Below are positions 15,386 to 22,307 of a stretch of DNA of 23,834 bases, piece after piece. The first letter of the stretch is position 1, and each line of letters begins with the position of its first letter. This DNA comes from JAGQNK01 sp964573155 (GTDB taxonomy: Bacteria > Patescibacteriota > Saccharimonadia > Saccharimonadales > JAGQNK01). The DNA is taken from the NCBI GenBank assembly GCA_964573155.1, contig CAZNIN010000011.1:1-23834 (forward strand). Reading direction: 5' to 3'. Below the pieces are notes generated by a model that was not told the DNA's origin, did not search any database, and saw only the letters and a program-made list of their open reading frames with translations. The position numbers and the translations under genes are program-made.

Positions 15386-16573
15386 TTACTCGAGTTTTTG
15401 GTTATGTGCCTGTTTGGTCTCGGGGGTGTTAGGCCATGCAACAAAGTATTGCGTGATGCCTTGATACGCCGCGAGTAATACAACAATGGATAACAGTACA
15501 GTTCCTGTTGCGCGTGCAAACGGGTTCCGCGGAAAGACCGTACGCCATTGTTGTAGCAACAGCGCAATGCCAGCCGCCACTACAAGATAGATGAAGGGCA
15601 ACAAAATACTCACGCTAACAGGTCCACCGAACCCGACCAAGACTGTCCCGACAATGAATACGAAGATGGTAAACGGCGTACGGTCGAGTTGGCGTTTTTT
15701 GAAATATGCATATAGGCCAATTACGAACATCACTGTGGCAAATAAGTTCAGAATCGGAAGACGCCCCAGCCAAGTACCCGGACTATCAGGTCCGCGGACA
15801 AAGAGCTCGGCTGGAATGTTTATCAGATTGCGAACAACCTCCATTAGGTCAAGGTCGGGAAAGGTTTGGGGTAGTCCAAAATAAAGCTTTATCAGATCAT
15901 GATTGTGGTACATTGCATAACCAAGCGGCGTGAGTGCTGCAAGGCAAACGATGCCCAGGATAGTCAGAACGGCGGCATTTCTCTTTTCCAGTAATTGTAC
16001 GATAGCGCTAGCCTGCCAAAGAAAAGCCGGAATGACAAACCAGATCACGCCAGGTATGTAGAGTAGCGCCGTGACGAATGCCGCGCTCGCAAAAATAGCT
16101 GGCATCTTTCCGCGTGATTTTTTTAGCCAAGTGATGCAGGCTGCAGCGCCAAAGAGCAACAGATACATGCTTCCATCTGTACCCGAGCGTACTGTATGGA
16201 GAAACCAGGCTGATGATGCAAGCGTGAGGGTGCTTAGAAAAGCGACCCGCTTCGAATACCAATTGCGCAGTACGAAATAGAAGCACGCGATAGTGAATAT
16301 GCCGATAATAGCGCTCGCTGATCGAACACCAACTGCTCCGGGTAGTGTTTTTTGAGTTATGAATTGTAGGATTTTATGTGGCGCGCCAAGTGGATTGTCG
16401 AGAAGCTGTCGGGTTGTGCTGCTAGTGCTGGCCTGATGTATTTCAGTCTCGGTTAGACCCGGTAACATATTCCCAAGACCGAACCACAGAAGAAAACACG
16501 CTGCTGCTGCGCAAATGACAGTAGCCATAATCCCTACCCAGCTCGCAGCGAACCAATTCCCCACTTTTTTCAT
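15386..16573 (-). CDS. GT39/ArnT-like integral membrane glycosyltransferase
   Basis: 395 residues with about ten hydrophobic segments over the whole length. The N-terminal part follows the GT-C/GT39 (PMT/ArnT-like) plan: a first membrane helix, then an extracytoplasmic loop with LTETEIHQAS at the catalytic acidic position, then PHKILQFITQKTLPGAVGVRSASAIIG, a typical ArnT-family layout. Later helices carry SSAWFLHTVRSGTDGSMYLL. Such enzymes transfer sugars from polyprenyl-phosphate donors to lipids or proteins outside the membrane. At 395 residues it is shorter than many family members (usually about 450-550), lacking a sizeable C-terminal soluble domain. A TGATATACT -10 lies 10 nt upstream of the ATG. 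Confidence 0.75.
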   Translation of the reverse strand: MKKVGNWFAASWVGIMATVICAAAACFLLWFGLGNMLPGLTETEIHQASTSSTTRQLLDNPLGAPHKILQFITQKTLPGAVGVRSASAIIGIFTIACFYFVLRNWYSKRVAFLSTLTLASSAWFLHTVRSGTDGSMYLLLFGAAACITWLKKSRGKMPAIFASAAFVTALLYIPGVIWFVIPAFLWQASAIVQLLEKRNAAVLTILGIVCLAALTPLGYAMYHNHDLIKLYFGLPQTFPDLDLMEVVRNLINIPAELFVRGPDSPGTWLGRLPILNLFATVMFVIGLYAYFKKRQLDRTPFTIFVFIVGTVLVGFGGPVSVSILLPFIYLVVAAGIALLLQQWRTVFPRNPFARATGTVLLSIVVLLAAYQGITQYFVAWPNTPETKQAHNQKLE

Positions 16574-16583
16574 ACTTATGATT

Positions 16584-16589
16584 AGTATA
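16584..16589 (-). promoter_or_regulatory. Extended -10 (TGa-TATACT) for the GT39-like gene
   Basis: On the minus strand TATACT, preceded by TGA, ends 10 nt before the ATG at 16573, implying a leader of a few nucleotides and no Shine-Dalgarno. It is divergent from the flavoprotein promoter about 40 bp away. Confidence 0.5.
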
Positions 16590-16624
16590 TCACTTTTTCA
16601 TCCCAAAAAAGCCCGTACGTAGTA

Positions 16625-16653
16625 TTGACAAAACCTAAATAATAGCTCATAAT
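16625..16653 (+). promoter_or_regulatory. Sigma-70-type promoter of the flavoprotein transcript
   Basis: TTGACA (16625-16630), 17-nt spacer, CATAAT (16648-16653). The start site would be near 16660, giving an unusually long leader of about 178 nt before the flavoprotein ATG. Confidence 0.75.
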
Positions 16654-16659
16654 AAAACT

Positions 16660-16837
16660 TATGGAGTCATAATGGCTCTAGCTGATAAGAACATTCAGTG
16701 ATTCTGTCAGCTACCGACACTAGCATTGCCCAAGCCGATGCGGCCAAAATATATGAGGCGCCTCCGCAATAGGGATAAGCAATCGTTTACTAAGGCGAAT
16801 GTAAATCTTTAATTGCATCGAAGGAGGTGCTTTTACT
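16660..16837 (+). promoter_or_regulatory. Structured leader with possible leader peptide and RBS-sequestering segment
   Basis: GGAG at 16663-16666 lies 5 nt before an ATG opening a 9-codon ORF (16672-16701, MALADKNIQ, stop TGA). That ORF overlaps a strong hairpin: TAGCTGA (16679-16685) with TCAGCTA (16707-16713) and AGAA (16688-16691) with TTCT (16702-16705). Downstream, GCGCCTCC (16758-16765) can pair over 8 bp, including one G-U, with GGAGGTGC (16823-16830), the Shine-Dalgarno of the flavoprotein. An alternative GCGG/CCGC pairing competes for the same bases. This looks like a translation-control leader; no known riboswitch class is recognised. Confidence 0.5.
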
Positions 16838-17833
16838 ATGTCAAAAGAAAAAATGTACGATCTGATTATCGTCGGTGGAGGCCCTGCCGGGTTATCGGCG
16901 GCGATTAATGCTGAGTCAGAAAGCCTGAACACACTTGTACTTGACGCTGCTCCCCAACTCGGCGGGCAAGCGGGTACATCATCACTTATCGAAAACTACC
17001 CCGGCTTTCCCGAAGGCGTAAGCGGTCGAAGGTTGACGTCGTTGATGATCGACCAAGCGCTACGGTTCTCGACAGAATTCATGGCGCCTATGCGGGCTGA
17101 AGAGATTGAGGCTACCGATGAGGGACTAGCTGTGCGCGAAGACTCTGAAGTGGTGTTGGGGCGCACGGTACTGATTAGTTCGGGCGTGGAATACCGTAGG
17201 CTGATTGTACCGAACCTGGCGGCGTATAGTGGTCGCGGTGTGACGTATGGCTCGCCACGAGTCACGGATGATTATTGTGACCGGACGGTGTATGTGGTTG
17301 GCGGTGCCAACAGTGCCGGCCAGGCTGCCATGCATCTGGCATCATTTTCGGGCTGTCAGGTACATATGCTCGTGCGCGGCAAGTCTATTGAAGAAAAGAT
17401 GAGTTCGTATTTGTCTGAACGAATTAGCAGTACGCCAAATATCGAAGTGCTTACTGAGTCAGAGGTTGTGAGTGTAGACGGCGACGGGCGCTTAAAGGAG
17501 CTCACCGTACAAAAAAGTGGCGAAGCTGTTACCTTGCCGGCAGACGATTTGTTCGTACTGATCGGTGCGGTGCCAAAGACCGGTTGGTTGCCGGATGAGG
17601 TTGCGAGAGACGCCAGCGGATTTGTACTGGCTGGTGGTGATGTCGAGGGTGAAGCGAGACGTGCTTTCAAAGAATTGCATGGTCGTGCTCCGCTGACGCA
17701 TGAAACATCGATGCCCGGGTTGTTCGTGGCTGGTGACGTGCGCAGTGGGACGACAAAGCGAGTAGCAAGTGCCGTAGGTGACGGCGCGACAACGGTGCCT
17801 GATCTACATAAGTACATTGCTCTGCAGGGCTAG
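16838..17833 (+). CDS. Thioredoxin-reductase-like FAD/NAD(P) oxidoreductase lacking CxxC
   Basis: 331 residues; start set by a strong GAAGGAGG 8 nt upstream. Two-dinucleotide-binding-domain flavoprotein of the thioredoxin reductase type. The FAD loop is GGGPAG at 13-18, then GGQAGTSSLIENYPGFPEGV; the NAD(P) loop VYVVGGANSAGQAA follows, and the C-terminal FAD motif is GLFVAGDVRSGTTKRVASAVGDG. Where thioredoxin reductase carries the redox CATC, the sequence is GVTYGSPRVTDDYCDRTV, without a CxxC pair. It therefore cannot reduce thioredoxin by the usual disulfide relay. It resembles the subgroup of CxxC-less TrxR-like proteins, often fused to response regulator or cNMP-binding domains, whose partner is unclear. 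Its 3' end is only 9 nt from dnaB, convergent. Confidence 0.85.
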   Translation: MSKEKMYDLIIVGGGPAGLSAAINAESESLNTLVLDAAPQLGGQAGTSSLIENYPGFPEGVSGRRLTSLMIDQALRFSTEFMAPMRAEEIEATDEGLAVREDSEVVLGRTVLISSGVEYRRLIVPNLAAYSGRGVTYGSPRVTDDYCDRTVYVVGGANSAGQAAMHLASFSGCQVHMLVRGKSIEEKMSSYLSERISSTPNIEVLTESEVVSVDGDGRLKELTVQKSGEAVTLPADDLFVLIGAVPKTGWLPDEVARDASGFVLAGGDVEGEARRAFKELHGRAPLTHETSMPGLFVAGDVRSGTTKRVASAVGDGATTVPDLHKYIALQG

Positions 17834-17842
17834 TTACTGAAT

Positions 17843-19210
17843 CTATGAGTCAAATGGGGTGTGAATGCGGTCAATATCGGTAATGCGCTGTTTTTCACGG
17901 TCGAAGTACAGTTCAACATTATCGACTTCACCGTGACGATGCTTACGTACATGGACTTCCAGGATGTTCTGTTTGTCGGTTTCTGGATTGTAATAATCTT
18001 CGCGGTACAGAAATGCTACGACGTCGGCATCCTGTTCAATCGATCCAGATTCTCGCAAGTCAGATAGCTGCGGGATTTGGGGGTGGCGGCTTTCGACGGA
18101 ACGGCTCAGCTGACTAAGCGCGATGAGGGGTACGTTTAATTCGCGTGCGACACCCTTCAGTCCGCGGGAAATTTCAGAAATTTCTTGCACACGATTTGCC
18201 TGCCCGCTGAAACGGGCGCCACCGCTCATGAGCTGCAAATAGTCGACGATGATAAGACCGAGTGGGTGTCGATGAGCTTCGCGTTTGGCCTTCGTTCGGA
18301 GCTCGGCGATAGTGAGGCCAGGCGTATCATCGATATAAATCGGTGCCTCACCCAGTGTACCCATGGCCTGCCCAATTTTCTCGAAGTCATCATCAGTCAG
18401 ATTTCCTGTTCGGAGTGCCCAGGCGCTGACGCCGGATTCACGCGACAACATGCGGTCGACGAGCTGCTCTTTGCTCATCTCCAGGCTAAATATCAACACT
18501 GGCTGTTCTGCCTTGGTTGCGACATTGTGAGCGAGATTCAATACCATCGCGGTTTTACCCATTGCCGGACGGGCGGCAAGCACAAACAAATCTGAGCGTT
18601 GCAAGCCCGCCAACAAGTTGTCGAGTGACTTGAACCCAGTAGTGATACCGCGAAGTTTGCCTTTGTCTTTATGCAACTCATCGAGGCGCTCGAAGCTTTC
18701 GCTTAAGACTTCTTCGATGCTGACAATATTTTCTTTAATATGTCGTTGGGTGAGCTTGAAAATTTCGTTTTCGGTTTCTTCTATCAGTTCGTTTAACGAT
18801 TTGGTTTCATCAAGCATCCAGCCATGGATCTCTTTGTTGACTTCCACGAGTCGCCGTCGAAGCGATTTCTGGGCGACAGTTTCTGCATATGCTTCGATAT
18901 TGGCTGCCGTTGGAACGTAGTTTGTGAGCTCGGACAGGTAGGCTGCTCCGCCAATATCCTCAATTTTGCCGTGAGCTTTGAGATGTTCTGACAACGTAAG
19001 AACATCGATAGGTTTGTTCTGCTGGTACAAAACTTGTACAGACTCGTAGATACTACGATGACGTAAATCATAGAAGTCTTCGGGCTCGAGCTTGTCTGCT
19101 ATTTTGATGAGCGAATCGTTATCAATAAGAACAGCGCCCAGCACACTTGCCTCGGATTCAATACTGTATGGCAGATCTTGTTTCGTCACACTTTCCCCAA
19201 CGTAAGTCAT
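17843..19210 (-). CDS. dnaB: Replicative DNA helicase DnaB
   Basis: 455 residues, full length. Hexameric helicase that unwinds the replication fork and contacts primase. The N-terminal helical domain begins PYSIESEASVLGAVLID. The RecA-like C-terminal ATPase holds Walker A ARPAMGKT (213-220), Walker B LIIVDYLQLM, SQLSRSVESR, and the arginine-finger region HVRKHRHGEVDNVELYFD. No intein is present. It lies 43 nt downstream of dnaX with its own promoter-like sequence in that gap. Confidence 0.97.
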   Translation of the reverse strand: MTYVGESVTKQDLPYSIESEASVLGAVLIDNDSLIKIADKLEPEDFYDLRHRSIYESVQVLYQQNKPIDVLTLSEHLKAHGKIEDIGGAAYLSELTNYVPTAANIEAYAETVAQKSLRRRLVEVNKEIHGWMLDETKSLNELIEETENEIFKLTQRHIKENIVSIEEVLSESFERLDELHKDKGKLRGITTGFKSLDNLLAGLQRSDLFVLAARPAMGKTAMVLNLAHNVATKAEQPVLIFSLEMSKEQLVDRMLSRESGVSAWALRTGNLTDDDFEKIGQAMGTLGEAPIYIDDTPGLTIAELRTKAKREAHRHPLGLIIVDYLQLMSGGARFSGQANRVQEISEISRGLKGVARELNVPLIALSQLSRSVESRHPQIPQLSDLRESGSIEQDADVVAFLYREDYYNPETDKQNILEVHVRKHRHGEVDNVELYFDREKQRITDIDRIHTPFDS

Positions 19211-19222
19211 AAACTAACTCTT

Positions 19223-19230
19223 AGTATATA
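19223..19230 (-). promoter_or_regulatory. -10-like element before dnaB
   Basis: On the minus strand TGCTATATACT can be read as an extended TGc-TATATA (19230-19225) or as TATACT (19228-19223). The latter ends 12 nt before the dnaB ATG, giving a leader of about 5 nt. No Shine-Dalgarno stands out. Confidence 0.4.
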
Positions 19231-19253
19231 GCAAATAGTTCTCAGATGTAATG

Positions 19254-20762
19254 TTACTCAAGTATTTCGGCGCCACCGAAGATAGTACTGATAGTGTTGA
19301 CGGGGCTGTCTTGAGAAGTTTCTGCGGTTGTTTCTGGTTTGGGCAGCGGCTTGGTGGGTAATGTGTTCTTGTCTACGACGCACACAATCTCAACTGCCGT
19401 TCCCAATTCTGACAGAAATAATTGACTCATAATTTGACGATTTTTATTGTCATTCATGCGCTTCTGATGAAATGCAAAATTAAAGCAGAGGGTAACCTTG
19501 CCTTCTTCAAATGTTGGAACAGCCATTCGTGCGATACCGTACAGAGTGTTGTGTTTCTGCTTGAGGGCCCCGAGTACTTGCTGCCAATTGTCTTCATTTA
19601 AAATAGTATGACCAGCATTTGTAACAGGTTGGGACGTGTCTACTTTGGTATCGGCTTTCTTTGGTTTAGATTTGGATCGGTTGGTCGGCTTGACAGAACT
19701 AGTCTCTGTTTTTTCACTTTTGGGTGCTGTAGCTATTTCTGGCGTCGGGTTGTTGGTAGTTGGCGGGTCTGATTGAGCAGCTCTTGTCGGGGTTCCTTGT
19801 GGTCGGTGTAGAACTGGTTCAAGGAGAGTGATTTCGAGTAATGAGAATGGATCGTGAGAAGCAGGTACGTCAATGAGTTGCTGCATCAATTTGGTTGTGG
19901 CTGCCACATCGAGCGAAGGCTGGTTGTTGACCATCGATTGTCGCAAGGCCTGACCAAGCTGTTTCGCTAATTGAGGCGCCTGATAACCCTGATTGTGCAA
20001 GTTTTTTAGCGTCCTAATAATGTCCGGGGCTGAGCCCTGGGCGAGTAGATTAATGAGTTCATATATGGTTTCTTCCGGTGCGATACCAAGACTACGACGT
20101 ACGTCATCTGCAGTAATCTTGCTGCCGGAGTTGCCAATCTGGTCAAGAAGCGAAATGCTGTCACGGAAACTGCCACGACCATGCGCAGCTATTAGCTCGA
20201 GAGCTTCGTTGTCAATATCTAACTTTTCGGCCTTTGCGATGGACTTAAGGTGTTTTACCGTGGCTGACCTCTCGGCTGGCTTGAAGCTGTAGCGCTGCGT
20301 GCGGCTGATGATAGTCTCCGGTAGCTTATGCACCTCTGTTGTCGCGAGTATAAATATAACGTGAGCTGGCGGTTCCTCTAGCGTTTTGAGCAGTGCATTG
20401 AATGCTTCTTTGGTCAGCATATGGACTTCGTCGATAATGTAGACTTTGTATTTTGCGCTGGTTGGTGCGTTGTAAACACGTTCCCGCAGGCTGCGAATCT
20501 CATCTATGCGCCGATTACTTGCTGCGTCAATTTCAATAATATCCAAGTGCGTTGCGTTTTCATCATACGGAAGTTGGTTCACTTCGTGAGCCATGATGCG
20601 CGCAATAGACGTTTTGCCGACGCCACGTGGTCCGGTAAAGAGATAGGCATGTCCGACGCGGTCGTTTTTTAGGGCGTTTTCCAGTGCTGTCGTCACATGT
20701 TCTTGCCCGACAATTTCTGACAATTTCTTCGATCGGTATTTCCGATATAGTGCTTTCCCCAT
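19254..20762 (-). CDS. dnaX: DNA polymerase III subunit gamma/tau
   Basis: 502 residues. Clamp-loader ATPase that opens the beta clamp. AAA+ core: Walker A GPRGVGKT (44-51), sensor/Walker B IIDEVHMLTKEAFNALLKTLEEPP in 109-132, and SRTQRY in place of SRC. The Cys4 zinc module normally inserted after Walker A is absent: MAHEVNQLPYDENATHLDIIEID joins the helix straight to the next strand. After the core comes a Pro/Thr/Lys-rich linker (about 325-385), then a tau-type C-terminal domain (NTLYGIARMAVPTFEEGKVTLCF). I see no in-frame slippery heptamer for making gamma. The start is set by TATAAT 9 nt upstream without Shine-Dalgarno. Confidence 0.95.
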   Translation of the reverse strand: MGKALYRKYRSKKLSEIVGQEHVTTALENALKNDRVGHAYLFTGPRGVGKTSIARIMAHEVNQLPYDENATHLDIIEIDAASNRRIDEIRSLRERVYNAPTSAKYKVYIIDEVHMLTKEAFNALLKTLEEPPAHVIFILATTEVHKLPETIISRTQRYSFKPAERSATVKHLKSIAKAEKLDIDNEALELIAAHGRGSFRDSISLLDQIGNSGSKITADDVRRSLGIAPEETIYELINLLAQGSAPDIIRTLKNLHNQGYQAPQLAKQLGQALRQSMVNNQPSLDVAATTKLMQQLIDVPASHDPFSLLEITLLEPVLHRPQGTPTRAAQSDPPTTNNPTPEIATAPKSEKTETSSVKPTNRSKSKPKKADTKVDTSQPVTNAGHTILNEDNWQQVLGALKQKHNTLYGIARMAVPTFEEGKVTLCFNFAFHQKRMNDNKNRQIMSQLFLSELGTAVEIVCVVDKNTLPTKPLPKPETTAETSQDSPVNTISTIFGGAEILE

Positions 20763-20771
20763 CGCTGCATC

Positions 20772-20777
20772 ATTATA
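20772..20777 (-). promoter_or_regulatory. Perfect -10 (TATAAT) for dnaX
   Basis: On the minus strand TATAAT ends 9 nt before the dnaX ATG (20762), and no purine-rich Shine-Dalgarno lies between. A leaderless or 2-3-nt leader transcript is predicted. Confidence 0.6.
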
Positions 20778-20813
20778 CCGCGACGAGCTAGTTTTTGTCT
20801 GTTGTGGTTACTG

Positions 20814-21527
20814 CTATTCCTGCGATCTATAAAGAGTCCTCGCGTAATCAACGCTGGCAACGGTACCGAGTGCAATACCGGCTGCGCCCAAGACAGTACC
20901 TGCGATCTTAATACCTCTGCTAAATCGCATCTCGTCTTTTTCCATCTGTGAACCAACCACATGTAGTCCCACCCCGGCCTGCTGCAGAAACATAGCTCTT
21001 TTGCCATACCAAGAGGGATGTAAGGCAGGATCTTCTTTATTAACGATTCGATCGGCAATGGTCAATCCTGCATTGAGGCCGTTCTGAGCAGCCACTCCAA
21101 CGAGTAGAGGTTTCGGGGCAAGGTCCATCTGCCATATTTTGACTAAGGCGTAAGCGAGCTTTACCTTGTCGCCGGCAGCGTCAAGTGCTTCGCCGAGCTC
21201 ACTTTGTGTACCAGTGGCTCTGGCTACTTTGCCATCAACGACATCAGCAAGGAAAGAAGCCGACGCCACGGCAATACCTTTCCAGCTGTCCAGGTTGTCA
21301 ATACCATATTTTGCACCGGCGAAACCAAGCAAGTCAATTGCATTAGCAGGTGTTACAACCGTGTTAGTAGCGTCAGATATTTTTTGCCAAACATTCTGGT
21401 CTGCTCCTTCTGGCGGCATGACGCTGCCATCTGGCTGGAAACCGACCGTACTGGCCATTGCCCAAAATGCCTGGTCGAATTTAGATTGTTCAGCACTTAC
21501 TGATGGTGTTTCGAGCGTTGCTAGCAT
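20814..21527 (-). CDS. CDP-alcohol phosphatidyltransferase family protein
   Basis: 237 residues. The family signature is complete: D95-xx-D98-G99-xx-A102-R103-x8-G112-xxx-D116-xxx-D120, in ADVVDGKVARATG and GEALDAAGDK, with TPANAIDLLG ahead of it. These enzymes join a CDP-activated lipid (usually CDP-diacylglycerol) with an alcohol such as glycerol-3-phosphate or inositol-phosphate in the membrane, so it probably makes a phospholipid headgroup. Hydrophobicity of the predicted helices is moderate, and an N-terminal extension of about 55 residues without clear domain precedes the catalytic part. It could supply the lipid acceptor for the two GT4 enzymes in the window, which is inference. Confidence 0.85.
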   Translation of the reverse strand: MLATLETPSVSAEQSKFDQAFWAMASTVGFQPDGSVMPPEGADQNVWQKISDATNTVVTPANAIDLLGFAGAKYGIDNLDSWKGIAVASASFLADVVDGKVARATGTQSELGEALDAAGDKVKLAYALVKIWQMDLAPKPLLVGVAAQNGLNAGLTIADRIVNKEDPALHPSWYGKRAMFLQQAGVGLHVVGSQMEKDEMRFSRGIKIAGTVLGAAGIALGTVASVDYARTLYRSQE

Positions 21528-21534
21528 GCAGTTA

Positions 21535-21540
21535 GTTATA
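21535..21540 (-). promoter_or_regulatory. Extended -10 (TGc-TATAAC) for the CDP-alcohol transferase
   Basis: On the minus strand TATAAC, preceded by TGC, ends 7 nt before the ATG at 21527, with no Shine-Dalgarno between. A leaderless start is predicted. Confidence 0.55.
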
Positions 21541-21618
21541 GCACGAACCTGTAGTTAAACCATAAGCTTGCTCGGCGCGGACGTGTATAGCTATCGAAAT
21601 GTCATAAAATTCCGAACA

Positions 21619-21641
21619 AACATAACAAATACGCTTATGTT
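21619..21641 (-). terminator. Possible terminator hairpin after the 170-aa gene
   Basis: Inverted repeat AACATAA (21619-21625) / TTATGTT (21635-21641) with a 9-nt loop, 12 nt beyond the stop of the minus-strand gene. The stem is A/T-rich and followed only by a short AATTTT, so termination strength is doubtful. Confidence 0.35.
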
Positions 21642-21653
21642 GATGAATATGTT

Positions 21654-22166
21654 TTATAAAGCTGCTTCGAGAGCTGCCCATTCGGCATGACTGTCGTCTT
21701 CCGGAACATTCACGCTGACTTGGTCGCCTGGCTTGGCTTTGAAGTATGTCACACTTGCGAGAAGGACGCGGTACTGTTTGTCGTTCACATCTACGAAATA
21801 GTGACCGTTTTCTTGCATTAATGTACCAACAACTTGCTTGCGCGGGATTGGTCCAATCTGCTTGTACATAAATGCGCCGTCATCAGCGATGGTAAGTTTC
21901 AGGATGTCACCCTGAACGAGCTTTGATTTGCTGGCGTAGTTGGCTGGCACGGGATATGTTTTACCATCAGAGCCAACCATGTTTTGGCCATCGAACACGC
22001 CTTCAATAACCTTGCCGAGATTTTCTTCTTTCTTAGCAAGTGTTTCAGCTATCTCGTCTTCGCCAACCAAGCTCAAGAGCAGCTCTTTTGCAGCTGCCAA
22101 ACTTGTCTCTGACTCTGCTATAAGAGCCTTCAGTCTTTTGATTTGTTTATCTGGTATGTCTGCCAT
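21654..22166 (-). CDS. Conserved hypothetical protein (170 aa), likely Saccharibacteria-typical
   Basis: 170 residues from the ATG at 22166, chosen for GAGAGG about 8 nt upstream; an ATG at 22184 would add six residues. The N-terminal third is a Leu/Ala/Lys/Glu helical segment (IKRLKALIAESETSLAAAKELL) of likely coiled-coil character. The rest is beta-rich, beginning GKVIEGVFDGQNMVGSDGK and containing YPVPANYASKSKLVQGD, then IGPIPRKQVVGTLMQENG and a final acidic tail. It has no signal peptide or membrane helix. I associate this protein type with Saccharibacteria genomes but know no function. The beta part has the look of a small nucleic-acid or oligomerisation barrel, which is a guess. Confidence 0.75.
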   Translation of the reverse strand: MADIPDKQIKRLKALIAESETSLAAAKELLLSLVGEDEIAETLAKKEENLGKVIEGVFDGQNMVGSDGKTYPVPANYASKSKLVQGDILKLTIADDGAFMYKQIGPIPRKQVVGTLMQENGHYFVDVNDKQYRVLLASVTYFKAKPGDQVSVNVPEDDSHAEWAALEAAL

Positions 22167-22183
22167 CTCCCTGGCCTCTCGCA

Positions 22184-22206
22184 TAAGTGTTTATTTTATA
22201 CACTTA
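22184..22206. repeat. Operator-like inverted repeat before the 170-aa gene
   Basis: Perfect 7-nt arms TAAGTGT (22184-22190) and ACACTTA (22200-22206) around a 9-nt A/T spacer that includes TATAAA on the minus strand. It lies 18 nt upstream of the chosen start codon, so a dimeric repressor could cover the -10 region. Confidence 0.45.
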
Positions 22207-22212
22207 CTGCCA

Positions 22213-22242
22213 ACAGTACCATGACTGTCAATATTTTGTCAA
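22213..22242 (-). promoter_or_regulatory. Alternative promoter of the 170-aa gene (TTGACA-18-TACTGT)
   Basis: On the minus strand TTGACA (22242-22237), 18-nt spacer, TACTGT (22218-22213). A second TTGACA follows at 22231-22226. With this -10 the inverted repeat would lie just downstream of the start site, within the 5' leader. Confidence 0.45.
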
Positions 22243-22257
22243 AGAATCAGATAAAAT

Positions 22258-22266
22258 TGTGGATAA
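22258..22266 (-). other. Perfect DnaA-box consensus (TTATCCACA), intergenic
   Basis: TTATCCACA on the minus strand, in the A/T-rich gap between purM and the 170-aa gene. Exact copies also occur on the plus strand at 536-544 and 23116-23124, both inside genes. Confidence 0.4.
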
Positions 22267-22307
22267 ATATTACATACTGAAGCATTTACTGGCTAAAGAC
22301 CGATTAA

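Noticed and set aside
19250..19760. Programmed frameshift in dnaX producing a gamma form
   Set aside because: The GAAAAAACA run near the linker is not an X XXY YYZ heptamer in the reading frame, and no downstream structure was evident.
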